DNA of 64,000 nucleotides from Kineococcus aurantiacus (GTDB taxonomy: Bacteria > Actinomycetota > Actinomycetes > Actinomycetales > Kineococcaceae). The notes under the pieces were generated by a model, which was given only the letters and a program-made list of their open reading frames with translations, was not told the DNA's origin and ran no database searches. Both the position numbers and the translations under genes were made by a program. The stretch spans positions 3,410,001 to 3,474,000 of the forward strand of contig NZ_JACCBB010000001.1 in the NCBI RefSeq assembly GCF_013409345.1, written 5' to 3'. Each line of letters starts with the position of its first letter. Within the stretch, counting starts at the first letter, position 1. Shown in pieces: positions 52,265 through 60,346 of this stretch.

Positions 52265-52804
52265 TCAGTGGCTGGTGGTGCCGCGCCGCGACTCCAGCAC
52301 CGGCTCGACGAGGCGTTCGACGACCGCCCCGGTGGCGACCGCGGCGACCGCGGCGTGCAGGACCTCCACGACGCCCTCGCCCTGGCGCCAGGTGCGCGGC
52401 GGGGCCCCGGCGCCGGTGGCGTTCTCGAGCGTCTGGTCCACGATGATCCGCAGCACCGTCTGCGCCACGTCGGCGCGGACCCGCAGCAGCCCGCTGGCCC
52501 GCCACACCCCGCGCACCGCGCCCAGCGCCGCGCTCGTCGCCACCACCATCGTCAGGGTCGCCGCACCGGGCCGGTCGCCCTCGGACGGGGAACGCCCGGC
52601 CAGGAGCAGCAGCGTCCGCCCCGGGACGTGGGAGGCGGGACGGCCGGTGACGGCGCGCTCGAGGCGCTGGCTGGCGGTCATCGCCGCCGCCCCCGCCAGC
52701 CCACCCAGGAGACCGCGGGCCGCGGCCCCGGCGAGCACCGACCGCCGGCCGCGCCGCACCGTGTTCGCACTCGTGATCGCCGCAGGCACGAGGTCACCCT
52801 GCAC
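52265..52804 (-). CDS. Hypothetical Ala-rich membrane protein
   Basis: A 179-residue protein with three hydrophobic stretches: VLAGAAARGLLGGLAGAAAMTA, TLTMVVATSAALGAVRGVW and VLHAAVAAVATGAVVERLV. A central part has ERAVTGRPASHVPGRTLLLLAG. I do not recognise a family; no catalytic motif. GTG start with GTGCAGGGTGACC. It lies 46 nt downstream of a UspA gene on the same strand and convergent with the kinase gene. It may belong to the same stress group by position only. Confidence 0.55.
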   Translation of the reverse strand: MQGDLVPAAITSANTVRRGRRSVLAGAAARGLLGGLAGAAAMTASQRLERAVTGRPASHVPGRTLLLLAGRSPSEGDRPGAATLTMVVATSAALGAVRGVWRASGLLRVRADVAQTVLRIIVDQTLENATGAGAPPRTWRQGEGVVEVLHAAVAAVATGAVVERLVEPVLESRRGTTSH

Positions 52805-52849
52805 CGGCCGGGCGCGGACCGCCAGCCACGGGTGGACGGCCGGTGCCCC

Positions 52850-53527
52850 TCAGCCGGGCACGAGGAGCACCGGCCGGTCCTGCCGGCCCAGCAGGTCCTC
52901 GGCGCCGTCCCCGCGGTGGGCGAGCACGACGAGGCAGGCCCCGTCGTCGGCGGCGGTGCCGGGGGCCCCGGGCCGGGCGGGGGTCCGCGGCCCGGTCCGC
53001 AGCGCGTGCACCACGTGCAGCCGGGAACCGCGGCGCACGGCCCAGTCCCGTCCCTCGGCCAGGACGGGCACGTCGGAGGCGTCACCGGCCAGCGGCACCA
53101 GGACGTCCTCGGCGCTGCTGCGGGCACCGGCGACCGGGACGAGGGCCAGCGGGACGGGGCAGGCGGCCAGCAGGTCCCGCACGACCGGACCCGGGCGGGC
53201 CCCGCGGCCCACGACGAGCACCCGCGACCCCGCGGCGGCCTCCAGCAGCCCGCGGGCCACGGGCCCGCACCGCACCTGGGCCCGGGCGTCGAGGGTGCCG
53301 GACGCGCGCAGCAGGCGGTCGGCCGCGGCCAGGGCCCGCTCGGCGGCCGTCAGCGACGACGGGCCGTCGGCCAGGTCCCGCGCGACGGCGACCACGCGCA
53401 GCGGGGCGCGCACCGCGACGGCGTGCCGCGCCGCGAAGCGCAGCGCCGCGCGCGCGGGCGCCGAACCGTCGAAACCCACGACGACCGGCCGGTCGTCGGG
53501 CCGCTCACCGGGTCGGGGGAGGTCCAC
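52850..53527 (-). CDS. UspA-domain protein
   Basis: A 225-residue protein. The first ~125 residues are a Usp domain (RPVVVGFDGSAPARAALRFAARHAVA, SRVLVVGRGARPG, CPVPLALVPVAG). The second half (EDVLVPLAGDASDVPVLAEG, DDGACLVVLAHRG) looks like a truncated Usp copy. GTG start at 53527 follows no strong SD. It lies between a hydrolase gene and a membrane protein gene, all on the minus strand. Confidence 0.78.
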   Translation of the reverse strand: MDLPRPGERPDDRPVVVGFDGSAPARAALRFAARHAVAVRAPLRVVAVARDLADGPSSLTAAERALAAADRLLRASGTLDARAQVRCGPVARGLLEAAAGSRVLVVGRGARPGPVVRDLLAACPVPLALVPVAGARSSAEDVLVPLAGDASDVPVLAEGRDWAVRRGSRLHVVHALRTGPRTPARPGAPGTAADDGACLVVLAHRGDGAEDLLGRQDRPVLLVPG

Positions 53528-53579
53528 GACGTCCAGTGCAGCGGCCCGCCCCGCCCGGCGACAGGGCCGTTGGTCCCGC

Positions 53580-54479
53580 TCAGCCCGCCGCCGGGCAGCG
53601 GTCGAACTCGTACCCGGGCACGCCCCGCGGCAGCAGGTCCCGGTCCCGGTAGACCACCGAGACCTCCGCGCCGCGGGCCGCGCAGGCGTCGGCGAAGTTC
53701 TGCGGCCCGTCGTCGGCGTACTCGACCTCGATGACGTGGTCGCCGTGGACCTCGCGGTACGCCGAGCACTCGTCGTACACCTGGCAGCTCTCGGCCACGG
53801 CGAAGTCGAAACCCGCGGCGCGCGCCTGCGCGGCGGTCGTGCCCGGCGCGTTCTTCTGCGCCACGGCCAGCCCGCGCGCGTGGGCCCGTGCGGACAGCGC
53901 GCTCGCGTAGGCGTACGCGTCGTCCATCGTCAGCGCCCCGCCCGAGCGCGTCGCCGAGTCCAGGTCGTCCGGTTCGACGGCCTGGAAACCGGCGTCGGCG
54001 CAGCCGTCGACCCAGGCCCCGACGACCTCGGCCAGGGCCGCCCGCTTCTGCGGCGTGGAGGTGTCCAGCAGGTACTCCCCGGGCCAGTCCGCGTCCTCGA
54101 CGAGCGACCCGTCGCCGTCGCGCAGCAGCAGGTCCGGGTACCGGGTGAACCAGAGGTCCTCCTCCCCGGGCTGGGTCTGGAACGCGTTGACGTAGCAGAT
54201 CGAGTACAGGCCCGGGACGGGGTCGGCGGTGCGGTCGCGCGTGACGACCCGCACGCCCGCGGCCGGGGGGTAGGGGCCGCCGAGCTGGTAGTCGGCGACG
54301 GCGCCCGGGGGAGGGGGTGCGACGGCCACCGGCCCGGGCGTGGTCACCGGGGACGGGCCCGGCGCCCCGGTGGACGGGCCGGTCGCGGTGGGCGGGCCGG
54401 CCCCGGGGGAGGGGTCGGGGCCGCCCGCGCACGCGGCGAGCAGCAGCAGGCTCGACCAGCCCGCGAGGACGGCACGCAC
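53580..54479 (-). CDS. Lipoprotein with GH114 (endo-alpha-1,4-polygalactosaminidase-like) domain
   Basis: A 299-residue protein. A signal peptide with lipobox LLAAC gives a lipid-anchored protein. A Pro/Thr/Gly linker (residues ~20-60) leads to a TIM-barrel GH114 domain: GLYSICYVNAFQTQPGEEDLW, WPGEYLLDTSTPQKRAALAEVVGAW, DAGFQAVEPDDLDSA and FAVAESCQVYDEC. The family includes enzymes acting on galactosaminogalactan-type polymers. GGAGAAG is 9 nt before the GTG. It is divergent from a GNAT gene. Confidence 0.85.
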   Translation of the reverse strand: MRAVLAGWSSLLLLAACAGGPDPSPGAGPPTATGPSTGAPGPSPVTTPGPVAVAPPPPGAVADYQLGGPYPPAAGVRVVTRDRTADPVPGLYSICYVNAFQTQPGEEDLWFTRYPDLLLRDGDGSLVEDADWPGEYLLDTSTPQKRAALAEVVGAWVDGCADAGFQAVEPDDLDSATRSGGALTMDDAYAYASALSARAHARGLAVAQKNAPGTTAAQARAAGFDFAVAESCQVYDECSAYREVHGDHVIEVEYADDGPQNFADACAARGAEVSVVYRDRDLLPRGVPGYEFDRCPAAG

Positions 54480-54523
54480 GGGGGCATCTTCTCCGGCCCC
54501 GTCGCCGCTGGCACGCTGGCCCG

Positions 54524-55273
54524 GTGCCCGACCTGTTCACCGCCCACGCCGACGCGTGGGCCGTCCTCAGCGGCGGCCGCCCCGGCGGTGCCGTCGCCCG
54601 GTTCCCCGGCGTCCGCGCCGCCTGCAGCGGAACCCCTGCGCCGCAGGACAACGGCGCCGACGTCGTCGACCCCGCGCTGGCCGACCCGCAGGAGGTCGCG
54701 GCGTGGTTCGCCCGGCGCGGCACGCCGTGGGCGTGGCGCGTGCGGGAGGGCAGCGGGTGGGGCGGGGAGCTGATCGTGGCGCAGCGGCTCGCGCAGGTCG
54801 ACGCCGCGGCGTTCCGGCCGGCCGGTCTGCCCCCGGGGTGCACCGCGCGCGTGGCCGGGCCCGCCGACGTGGAGGACCTGGCCGCCGTCGACGTCGCCGC
54901 CTTCGGCGGGGACCGGGCCGCGGTGCGCGACCGGTTCGCGGAGCTGGTGCGGACGCCGGGCGTGGAGCTCGTCCTCGTGACCGGGGCCGCCGGTCCGCTG
55001 GCGGCGGCCTACACCGTCGCCTCCGACCTGGACGCGGGCCCGGCGGTGCTGCTCGGCGGGGTCGGGGTCGTGCCCGCGGCCCGGCGCCGGGGGCTGGGGG
55101 CGGGGCTGTCGTCGTGGGCGCTGTCGCGGGCGTTCGCGGCCGGGGCGCGGTTCGCGCACCTGCAACCCGTCGACGACGCCGCCGCCCGGGTGTACGCGCG
55201 GCTGGGTTTCACGCCCGGGCCGGGTCTGGAGGTCCGCGCTCCCGGGGGGACCGGTGCGAGGCCCAGGCCCTAG
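54524..55273 (+). CDS. GNAT-family N-acetyltransferase
   Basis: A 249-residue protein. The C-terminal half is the GNAT fold: VLLGGVGVVPAARRRGLGAGL is the acetyl-CoA loop (RRRGLG), and RFAHLQPVDDAAARVYARLGF closes it. The N-terminal half (HADAWAVLSGGRPGGAV, DPQEVAAWFARRGTPWAWRV) is a second, weaker domain. Acetyl acceptor unknown. GTG has no SD and no clear -10 in the 44-nt divergent gap. It precedes the next gene by 9 nt. Confidence 0.82.
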   Translation: MPDLFTAHADAWAVLSGGRPGGAVARFPGVRAACSGTPAPQDNGADVVDPALADPQEVAAWFARRGTPWAWRVREGSGWGGELIVAQRLAQVDAAAFRPAGLPPGCTARVAGPADVEDLAAVDVAAFGGDRAAVRDRFAELVRTPGVELVLVTGAAGPLAAAYTVASDLDAGPAVLLGGVGVVPAARRRGLGAGLSSWALSRAFAAGARFAHLQPVDDAAARVYARLGFTPGPGLEVRAPGGTGARPRP

Positions 55274-55276
55274 GGT
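55271..55276 (+). promoter_or_regulatory. Putative -10 box (TAGGGT), leaderless start for the next gene
   Basis: TAGGGT overlaps the GNAT stop codon region and ends 6 nt before the GTG at 55283. This places a transcription start on or beside that codon. No clear -35. Confidence 0.4.
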
Positions 55277-55282
55277 CGGACG

Positions 55283-56437
55283 GTGCCCAAAAAGAAGAAG
55301 TCCCGCGGTCACCCGGCCCGGCACGCCGAGGCGCTGTCGCAGATGTCGCCGCTGCGTGCGGGGGGCCGGGTCCTCGGCGACCTGCAGATCCCCTTCCGCC
55401 GGTTCCTGGAGGCCGAGTTCGACCAGGACGCGCAGGAGGCCGGCCAGGAGCAGGACGCCCCCATGCCCGTCGAGGACGTCGAGGCGCGGCTCATGGAGTC
55501 CCTGGGGTGGTTCGCGCTGAGCTTCGGGTTCGACCTCGTCCCGGCCACCGCCACGCGCTTCGCCGCGGCCGACCTCGCGGAGCTGTTCACCGAGGTCGTC
55601 CCCGCCGTGGCGCAGGACAACGGCCTCGACCCGCAGGAACTCGTCGACGAGACCCGGCTGGCGTGGACGTCGTACCTGATGTTCCTGGGGGAGTCCGAGC
55701 AGTGGGCCGGGGAACCCGAGGAACTCGCCGACTGCCTCGACGTCGCCTCCGGCGGGGTCGGCGGTTCGGCCTCGGGTCAGGCGGGGGTGCTGGACGCGCT
55801 GGCGGCCGTGGAGGCGCGGGTGCCGCTGGCCGACCGGCTGGCGGACCTGGAGGGCCTGCCCGTCGTCGCGGCGTTCTGGCGCGCGTTCGACGCGCTGGCC
55901 GCCGGGGTGGACCTGCAGGGCCGGGAACCGGCCGACAGCCCCGCGGTGGACGTGCTGCGCGAGGAGTTCTCCGCCGTCCCCGAGGTCGACCCCGTCGCGG
56001 TCCTGCTGGACCTGGCCGGCGACGGCGTCCTGACGTTCGAGGGCGGGCGCACGGCCGTCGTCGACGCGCAGGACCCCGAGCGGCGCTACCAGGTGGCGAC
56101 GTTCGCGCTCGCCACGGTCGTCACCGGGGTGCTGGCGACGACCACGTCGCCGGCGGCGGTCGTGGGTGCGCTGACGGTCGTGACGTCCTCGGTGCTGCAG
56201 CCCATGACGTCGGCGGAGCTGCGCGCGTCGCTGGAGGCGTCGGGGGACGCGGAGGAGTTCGAGGCGACCCGCGAACGCCTGGCCCGTCTCGTGGAGCTGG
56301 GCGTGCTGTCGCCGGTGGAGCCGTGGACGGCGCGGCCGGGGCTGGCCGGGGCCGTGCTCGACGTCGTCGACGGTTTCTTCCGGCCCACCGACGAGGACGA
56401 GGACGAGGACGGGGCCGCCGGACCCGTTCAGGGCTGA
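55283..56437 (+). CDS. Hypothetical protein (384 aa), basic N-terminus and acidic C-terminus
   Basis: A helix-rich soluble protein. It starts MPKKKKSRGHPARH and ends DEDEDEDGAAGPVQG. The middle has LGWFALSFGFDLVPATATRFAAADLAELFTEV and YQVATFALATVVTGVLATTTSP, but no catalytic motif I know. I do not recognise a family, and the charged ends suggest a nucleic-acid or protein contact. A TAGGGT box lies just before the GTG. Its last 10 nt overlap the AraC gene tail to tail. Confidence 0.7.
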   Translation: MPKKKKSRGHPARHAEALSQMSPLRAGGRVLGDLQIPFRRFLEAEFDQDAQEAGQEQDAPMPVEDVEARLMESLGWFALSFGFDLVPATATRFAAADLAELFTEVVPAVAQDNGLDPQELVDETRLAWTSYLMFLGESEQWAGEPEELADCLDVASGGVGGSASGQAGVLDALAAVEARVPLADRLADLEGLPVVAAFWRAFDALAAGVDLQGREPADSPAVDVLREEFSAVPEVDPVAVLLDLAGDGVLTFEGGRTAVVDAQDPERRYQVATFALATVVTGVLATTTSPAAVVGALTVVTSSVLQPMTSAELRASLEASGDAEEFEATRERLARLVELGVLSPVEPWTARPGLAGAVLDVVDGFFRPTDEDEDEDGAAGPVQG

Positions 56438-57213
56438 GGCAGGTCGCGGCGGTACTCGCTGGGAGCCATCCCCAGCACCTGCCGGAACTCGCGCGTCAGG
56501 TGCGCGTGGTCGGCGTACCCCAGGTCCGCGGCGATCTCGGCGAGGTCCGCCGTGCGGTCGGTGCGGACGCGTTCGGCGGCCTCCTGCAGGCGCCGGCGGC
56601 GGATCAGCGCCGCCGGCGGCAGCCCCACGTACCGGCGGGCCAGCCGCTGCAGGGTGCGCGGGGAGCACCCCACCCGCCGGGCGGCGTCCTCCAGCCGCAC
56701 GATCGAGGGGTCGGCGTCGACGACGGCGACGAGCGCGTTCGCGGTGCGGCCCTCGTCGCCGACCGGCCCGACCCGGTCGGCGATCCACCGCCCCAGCACA
56801 CCCGCGGCGGCCTCCAGGCGGCCGGCGTCGACCTGCGCCGCGACCGCGGCGTGCAGACCGGGGGCGTCCAGGCGGCGGTAGCGGTCGCGGTCGGCGGCCG
56901 GGTCGGGGGACAGCGCCGGGACCGCCGCGGGTTGCAGGTGCGCGCCGACGGCCCAGCCGCGGCCCGTCAGGTCCTGGTGGGAACGGCGCGTCGTGGGCCC
57001 GGCGAACCCGACGAGACCGCCGTCGCGCGACTCGACGACGAGGTTGCTGCCCGGGTACCCCACGACGTGCTGGCGCGAGACGCGGCCCGGTTCGACGTCC
57101 CACTGCGGCACCCAGAACCAGCGCACGACGTCGGCGACCGGCCCGGTGGCGGGGAACCGCGTGAACCGCGACAGCCGCGCCGGGTAGAGGACGCCGCGCG
57201 TGGGGAGGTCCAC
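56428..57213 (-). CDS. AraC-family transcriptional regulator
   Basis: A 261-residue regulator. The N-terminal part is an AraC-binding-like sensor (residues ~1-100); the C-terminal part has two helix-turn-helices: VRLEDAARRVGCSPRTLQRLARRYVG and DLAEIAADLGYADHAHLTREFRQV, then GMAPSEYRR. It is divergent from a glyoxalase-like gene 64 bp away, a common regulator-target layout. A TACCGT box lies 6 nt before the GTG. The effector is not known. Confidence 0.9.
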   Translation of the reverse strand: MDLPTRGVLYPARLSRFTRFPATGPVADVVRWFWVPQWDVEPGRVSRQHVVGYPGSNLVVESRDGGLVGFAGPTTRRSHQDLTGRGWAVGAHLQPAAVPALSPDPAADRDRYRRLDAPGLHAAVAAQVDAGRLEAAAGVLGRWIADRVGPVGDEGRTANALVAVVDADPSIVRLEDAARRVGCSPRTLQRLARRYVGLPPAALIRRRRLQEAAERVRTDRTADLAEIAADLGYADHAHLTREFRQVLGMAPSEYRRDLPQP

Positions 57214-57219
57214 GCCCCG

Positions 57220-57225
57220 ACGGTA
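57220..57225 (-). promoter_or_regulatory. Putative -10 box for the AraC gene (leaderless)
   Basis: TACCGT on the minus strand ends 6 nt before the GTG at 57213. A TTGAAC lies 11 nt upstream, too close for a standard -35. Confidence 0.35.
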
Positions 57226-57277
57226 GTGGCGCGAAGGTTCAAGCGCGGGGGGTGGGCCCGGCGGCACGGTGGTGCCC

Positions 57278-57757
57278 ATGACCACTGGTGAGCACACGAC
57301 CGACGGCGTCCCGCGCGGCGCGACCAGCCTCACGCCCTTCGTGGCGGTCCCCCGCGCGCGGGAGGCCGTCGAGTTCTACCGCGACGTCTTCGGCGCCCGC
57401 GTCGTCGACGTCACCGAGGTGGGCGGTGTCGTCGTCCACGCCGACCTCGACTTCGGCCACGGGCACCTGCAGCTGGGCGAGCCGAACCCGGCGTACCACC
57501 TCGTCGCCGGGCCCGGCGGCGACGACGACTGCTTCTCGCTGGGGCTGTACTGCGCCGACGTCGACGCCGTCGTCGCGCGCGCCGAGGCGGCCGGGGCGAC
57601 CGTCCGCGAACCCGTCGCGGACTTCGTCTCCGGCGACCGGTTCGCCAGCGTGCGCGACCCCTTCGGGGTCCGCTGGTCGATCGTGACGCGCGTCGTGGAC
57701 CTGTCCGAGGCCGAGAGCGCCGCGCGCGTGCGGGAGTGGGCCGCCTCGTTCGCCTGA
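57278..57757 (+). CDS. Glyoxalase/VOC-family protein
   Basis: A 159-residue protein of two betaalphabetabetabeta modules: TPFVAVPRAREAVEFYRDVFGARVVD, GHLQLGEPNPAYH, SLGLYCADVDAVVARAEAAGATV and RFASVRDPFGVRW. Such proteins act as dioxygenases, isomerases or resistance binders; metal-ligand positions are not conclusive here. The ATG at 57278 follows GGTGGTGCCC. Divergent from the AraC gene, which probably controls it. Confidence 0.87.
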   Translation: MTTGEHTTDGVPRGATSLTPFVAVPRAREAVEFYRDVFGARVVDVTEVGGVVVHADLDFGHGHLQLGEPNPAYHLVAGPGGDDDCFSLGLYCADVDAVVARAEAAGATVREPVADFVSGDRFASVRDPFGVRWSIVTRVVDLSEAESAARVREWAASFA

Positions 57758-57774
57758 CCCTGACGAACCCTCCC

Positions 57775-57806
57775 GTGGTCGAGCACCGCGGTGGTCGAGC
57801 ACTCCC
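57775..57806. repeat. 16-bp-period repeat cluster B (GTGGTCGAGCAC variant)
   Basis: GTGGTCGAGCACCGCG and GTGGTCGAGCACTCCC follow each other at a 16-bp period just after the VOC gene. They match the family seen at 44301-44426 and 61166-61229, with GGTCGAGCAC for GATCAAGCAC. The rest of the 138-nt gap shows no feature except the SD of the next gene. Confidence 0.75.
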
Positions 57807-57895
57807 GCCCCCGACACGCGCTGGTCCCTCACCGCGGGCCCTGCGGTGCTGCACTGGAAGTCCACAGGGTGGTGGTGCGGAAGCGGGAGGGCGAC

Positions 57896-59215
57896 GTGGT
57901 GCAACGGGTGCGAGGACGGTCCCGGCGGCTGCTGGGCGGATCGGTGGCGGTGGCGTGCCTGACGGCGACGGTCCTGGCCGCGCCGGCCCGGGCCGCCGGG
58001 CCACCCGCGGTGGGCCCGGCGGCGGGGGAGGCGGCGGGGGAGGCGCTGGACCGGGCGTCGTTCGTCGACCCCACGGTGCAGGTGCGGTACCCGCCGTCGG
58101 TGGAGCTGGGCGAGCGCGTCTACGTCGGTCCCTTCGCCCAGCTGTTCTCCGGCCGGCGCGCGGGCATCGCCATCGGGCCGGAGTCCAACGTGCAGGACTC
58201 CGTGCGCGTGGAGGCGCTGCTGCCGCGCAGCGCCGCGCAGGAACGGGCGATGGCCGCCGCGGGGCTGCGCCCCACCGACGGGGTGCGGACCGGTGAGCGG
58301 GTCATCCTGGCCCACGGGTCGGCCGTGCGGGGACCGGCGCGCCTGGGCGTGGGGGCCGCCGACCCGGCCGACTCGGGCGTCTTCGTCAGCTTCGGCGCGC
58401 TCGTCGACGGGGCCGTGCTGGAACGCGACACCGGCCTGTCCGCCCTCAGCCGGGTCGGGCCGGGGGTCGTGCTGCGCAGCGGGACCCTCGTCCTGCCGGG
58501 CAAGGACGTGCGCACGCAGGCCGAGGCCGACGACCCGGCGCTGGGCAAGGTCCGCCCGCTCGTCGAGGCCGACCGGTTGTTCAACGCCGCCGTCGTGGAG
58601 GTCAACGTCGGCCTGGCCCGCGAGTACACCCGCCTGGCCTCGGAGGAACCCGACGCGGTCCGCGGCCTCAACGTCGACCCCGGCGGCAACGAGTTCGACC
58701 GGTCCCGGGACGCCCCCGCGGTGGAGTCGGCGCTGTGCACGGGCCCGGAGGTGCGCGACCCCGGGTTCCGCAACCGGGTCATCGGCGACGTGTGCTTCGA
58801 GGACGACCTGCGGACCCTGTCGCAGCGCATGGGCTCGCGCATCTCGCTGCGCGCCGACGAGGGCGGGCCCTTCTCGGTCGGCACGGTGCGCAGGATGGGC
58901 GACGGCACGATCTTCCACGCCCTGGAGGGGTCCGACCTGTCGGTGGGGAACCGCGTGACCTACGGCGAGCGCGTCGTCGTCCACGGCGGCGGGCGCCCGG
59001 CCGTGGACCCCACCACCGGGGTCGCCGCGCCCACCACGATCGGCAACGACGTCCGCCTCGGCGACGGTGCGGTGGTCTTCCGCTCCCTGGTGCGCAACGG
59101 GGCGGTGGTCGGCGAGCGCAGCGTCGTGGTCGGCAGCGAACTGGCCGTGGGGCAGGTCGTGCCCGACCGGACGGTGTACGCCAACGGCGAGGTCTTCGGG
59201 CCGGTCGAGTGGTGA
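57896..59215 (+). CDS. Exported protein of two gamma-carbonic-anhydrase-like (left-handed beta-helix) domains
   Basis: A 439-residue secreted protein: signal peptide with hydrophobic core VAVACLTATVLAAPARA, then two beta-helix halves. The N-half (residues ~45-260) reads GPESNVQDSVRVEALL and VILAHGSAVRGPA; the C-half (~300-439) reads ISLRADEGGPFS, DGTIFHALEGSD and RVVVHGGG. These match Methanosarcina thermophila Cam around its zinc site. The N-half keeps only the His117 equivalent (His140), with Glu106 and Arg145 at the His81 and His122 positions. The C-half keeps His341 and His363 (His81, His122) and Arg319, Asp321, Glu322, Glu344. GGGAGGG precedes GTG. It overlaps a lipoprotein gene by 4 nt. 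Confidence 0.85.
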   Translation: MVQRVRGRSRRLLGGSVAVACLTATVLAAPARAAGPPAVGPAAGEAAGEALDRASFVDPTVQVRYPPSVELGERVYVGPFAQLFSGRRAGIAIGPESNVQDSVRVEALLPRSAAQERAMAAAGLRPTDGVRTGERVILAHGSAVRGPARLGVGAADPADSGVFVSFGALVDGAVLERDTGLSALSRVGPGVVLRSGTLVLPGKDVRTQAEADDPALGKVRPLVEADRLFNAAVVEVNVGLAREYTRLASEEPDAVRGLNVDPGGNEFDRSRDAPAVESALCTGPEVRDPGFRNRVIGDVCFEDDLRTLSQRMGSRISLRADEGGPFSVGTVRRMGDGTIFHALEGSDLSVGNRVTYGERVVVHGGGRPAVDPTTGVAAPTTIGNDVRLGDGAVVFRSLVRNGAVVGERSVVVGSELAVGQVVPDRTVYANGEVFGPVEW

Positions 59216-59757
59216 GACCGGCCCGGGCGGGTGCCGCGCTGGCGGTGCTCCTGGCGGTCGCGGGTTGCTCGGCGGCCGGGTCCCGGCCGCCGTCCCCACC
59301 GCCTTCCTCACCGCCCTCCCCACCCGCCCCGCGCGTGTCCGCGGCCCCCGGCGACCTGCGCGTCGCCACCGTGGAGGAGCGGCGGGACGGCACCGGCCCC
59401 GACGGGGCGCCGGTGGTGCGGTGGAGCGTCGACTGGGAGCTGCGCTGGGCGCCGGTGCCGGGAGCCGTGTCCTACGCCGTCCGCTACGCCAGCGCCGAGG
59501 GGGTCCCCGCCGGGGCCGCGGCGGACGACACCGTCGAGGGGACCTCGCTGGTCGTCACGGCGGCCGCGGGGACCTCCCCGCCCGCGCGGTACGAGGTCGA
59601 GCGGGACGCGGGGCTGCTGCTGACCTCCTCGCAGCTGCTGGTGTCGGTGGGCGCCGTCGGCGCCGACGGCACCGAGGGGCCGGCCACCGGCTGGGTCCCC
59701 GTCGGCGACGTGCCGGCGGACGGCCGCCCGCTGACCACCCTCGCGCACGGGCACTGA
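59212..59757 (+). CDS. Predicted lipoprotein with fibronectin-III-like domain
   Basis: A 181-residue protein. The signal peptide ends in lipobox AVAGC, so it is anchored outside the membrane. After a Ser/Pro-rich linker, WELRWAPVPGAVSYAVRYA, VEGTSLVVTAAAGT and LLLTSSQLLVSVGAVGADG read like one fibronectin type III fold. No catalytic motif. GTG overlaps the stop of the beta-helix protein gene by 4 nt (GTGA), so the two act as a pair at the cell surface. Confidence 0.75.
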   Translation: MRPARAGAALAVLLAVAGCSAAGSRPPSPPPSSPPSPPAPRVSAAPGDLRVATVEERRDGTGPDGAPVVRWSVDWELRWAPVPGAVSYAVRYASAEGVPAGAAADDTVEGTSLVVTAAAGTSPPARYEVERDAGLLLTSSQLLVSVGAVGADGTEGPATGWVPVGDVPADGRPLTTLAHGH

Positions 59758-59765
59758 CCCCTGAC

Positions 59766-59794
59766 CGCGCCCGACCACCGCAGTGCCCGACCAC
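59766..59794. repeat. 16-bp-period repeat cluster C, degenerate copies
   Basis: CGCGCCCGACCAC and CGCAGTGCCCGACCAC follow at a 16-bp period in the gap after the lipoprotein gene. They resemble AGTGCTTGATCAC with CCGAC replacing TTGAT. Confidence 0.5.
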
Positions 59795-59809
59795 GGCGGG
59801 TCCTCCGCG

Positions 59810-59838
59810 TTGACCGGGTGCGGACGGCTGGTTAGCTT
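59810..59838 (+). promoter_or_regulatory. Promoter TTGACC-17-TAGCTT with start at the GTG
   Basis: TTGACC (59810-59815), a 17-nt spacer and TAGCTT (59833-59838) form the best sigma-70-type promoter in the window. The expected start, 7 to 8 nt after the -10, is the GTG at 59846, and no SD precedes that GTG. A leaderless mRNA follows. Confidence 0.7.
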
Positions 59839-59845
59839 CGGGACC

Positions 59846-60337
59846 GTGCGCAAACCCGCCGGGACCTCCTTCGAGGACTGGATCGAGCGCCAGGTCCGCG
59901 AGGCCCAGGAGCGCGGGGCCTTCGACGGCCTGTGCGGGGCGGGTGAGCCCCTGCGCGGGCTGGACCGGGGGTTCTCCGCCGACCAGTGGGCCGCCGACAA
60001 GGCCCGCCGCGAGGGGTTCGACGTCACGGGGATGCTGCCGCCGGCCCTGGCGCTGCGCCGCGAGCGCGAGGTCCTGCAGCGCGACGTGCACGAGCTCGTC
60101 TCCGAGGCCGCGGTCCGCGCGGTCGTGGACGACTTCAACGACCGGGTCCGCGAGCAGTACCGCCGCCCGGCCGACGGTCCTCCCGTCGTCACCGCCCTGC
60201 TCGACGTCGAGGCGCTCGTGCAGGAGTGGCACCGGCGCCGGCCGCCCGTCCCGGCGCCGCCGGTCGTCGAACCCGCTCCCGGTGGCCGGCTGGCCCGCTG
60301 GTGGTCGCGCCGACGGGGCCGGGGCGGCGCGCACTAG
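59846..60337 (+). CDS. DUF1992 (DnaJ-C28-like) domain protein
   Basis: A 163-residue protein. TSFEDWIERQVREAQERGAFDGL, GAGEPLRGLDRG and LPPALALRREREVLQRDVHEL match the DUF1992 domain, followed by LLDVEALVQEWHRRR and an Arg-rich tail. Despite the DnaJ name the family lacks a J-domain here, and its role is unknown. GTG at 59846 is the predicted transcription start of a good promoter, so translation is probably leaderless. Confidence 0.85.
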   Translation: MRKPAGTSFEDWIERQVREAQERGAFDGLCGAGEPLRGLDRGFSADQWAADKARREGFDVTGMLPPALALRREREVLQRDVHELVSEAAVRAVVDDFNDRVREQYRRPADGPPVVTALLDVEALVQEWHRRRPPVPAPPVVEPAPGGRLARWWSRRRGRGGAH

Positions 60338-60340
60338 CCT
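60335..60340 (+). promoter_or_regulatory. Putative -10 box (TAGCCT) for the LLM gene (leaderless)
   Basis: TAGCCT overlaps the DUF1992 stop and ends 6 nt before the GTG at 60347. The -35 region is weak. Confidence 0.4.
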
Positions 60341-60346
60341 CGCCGG

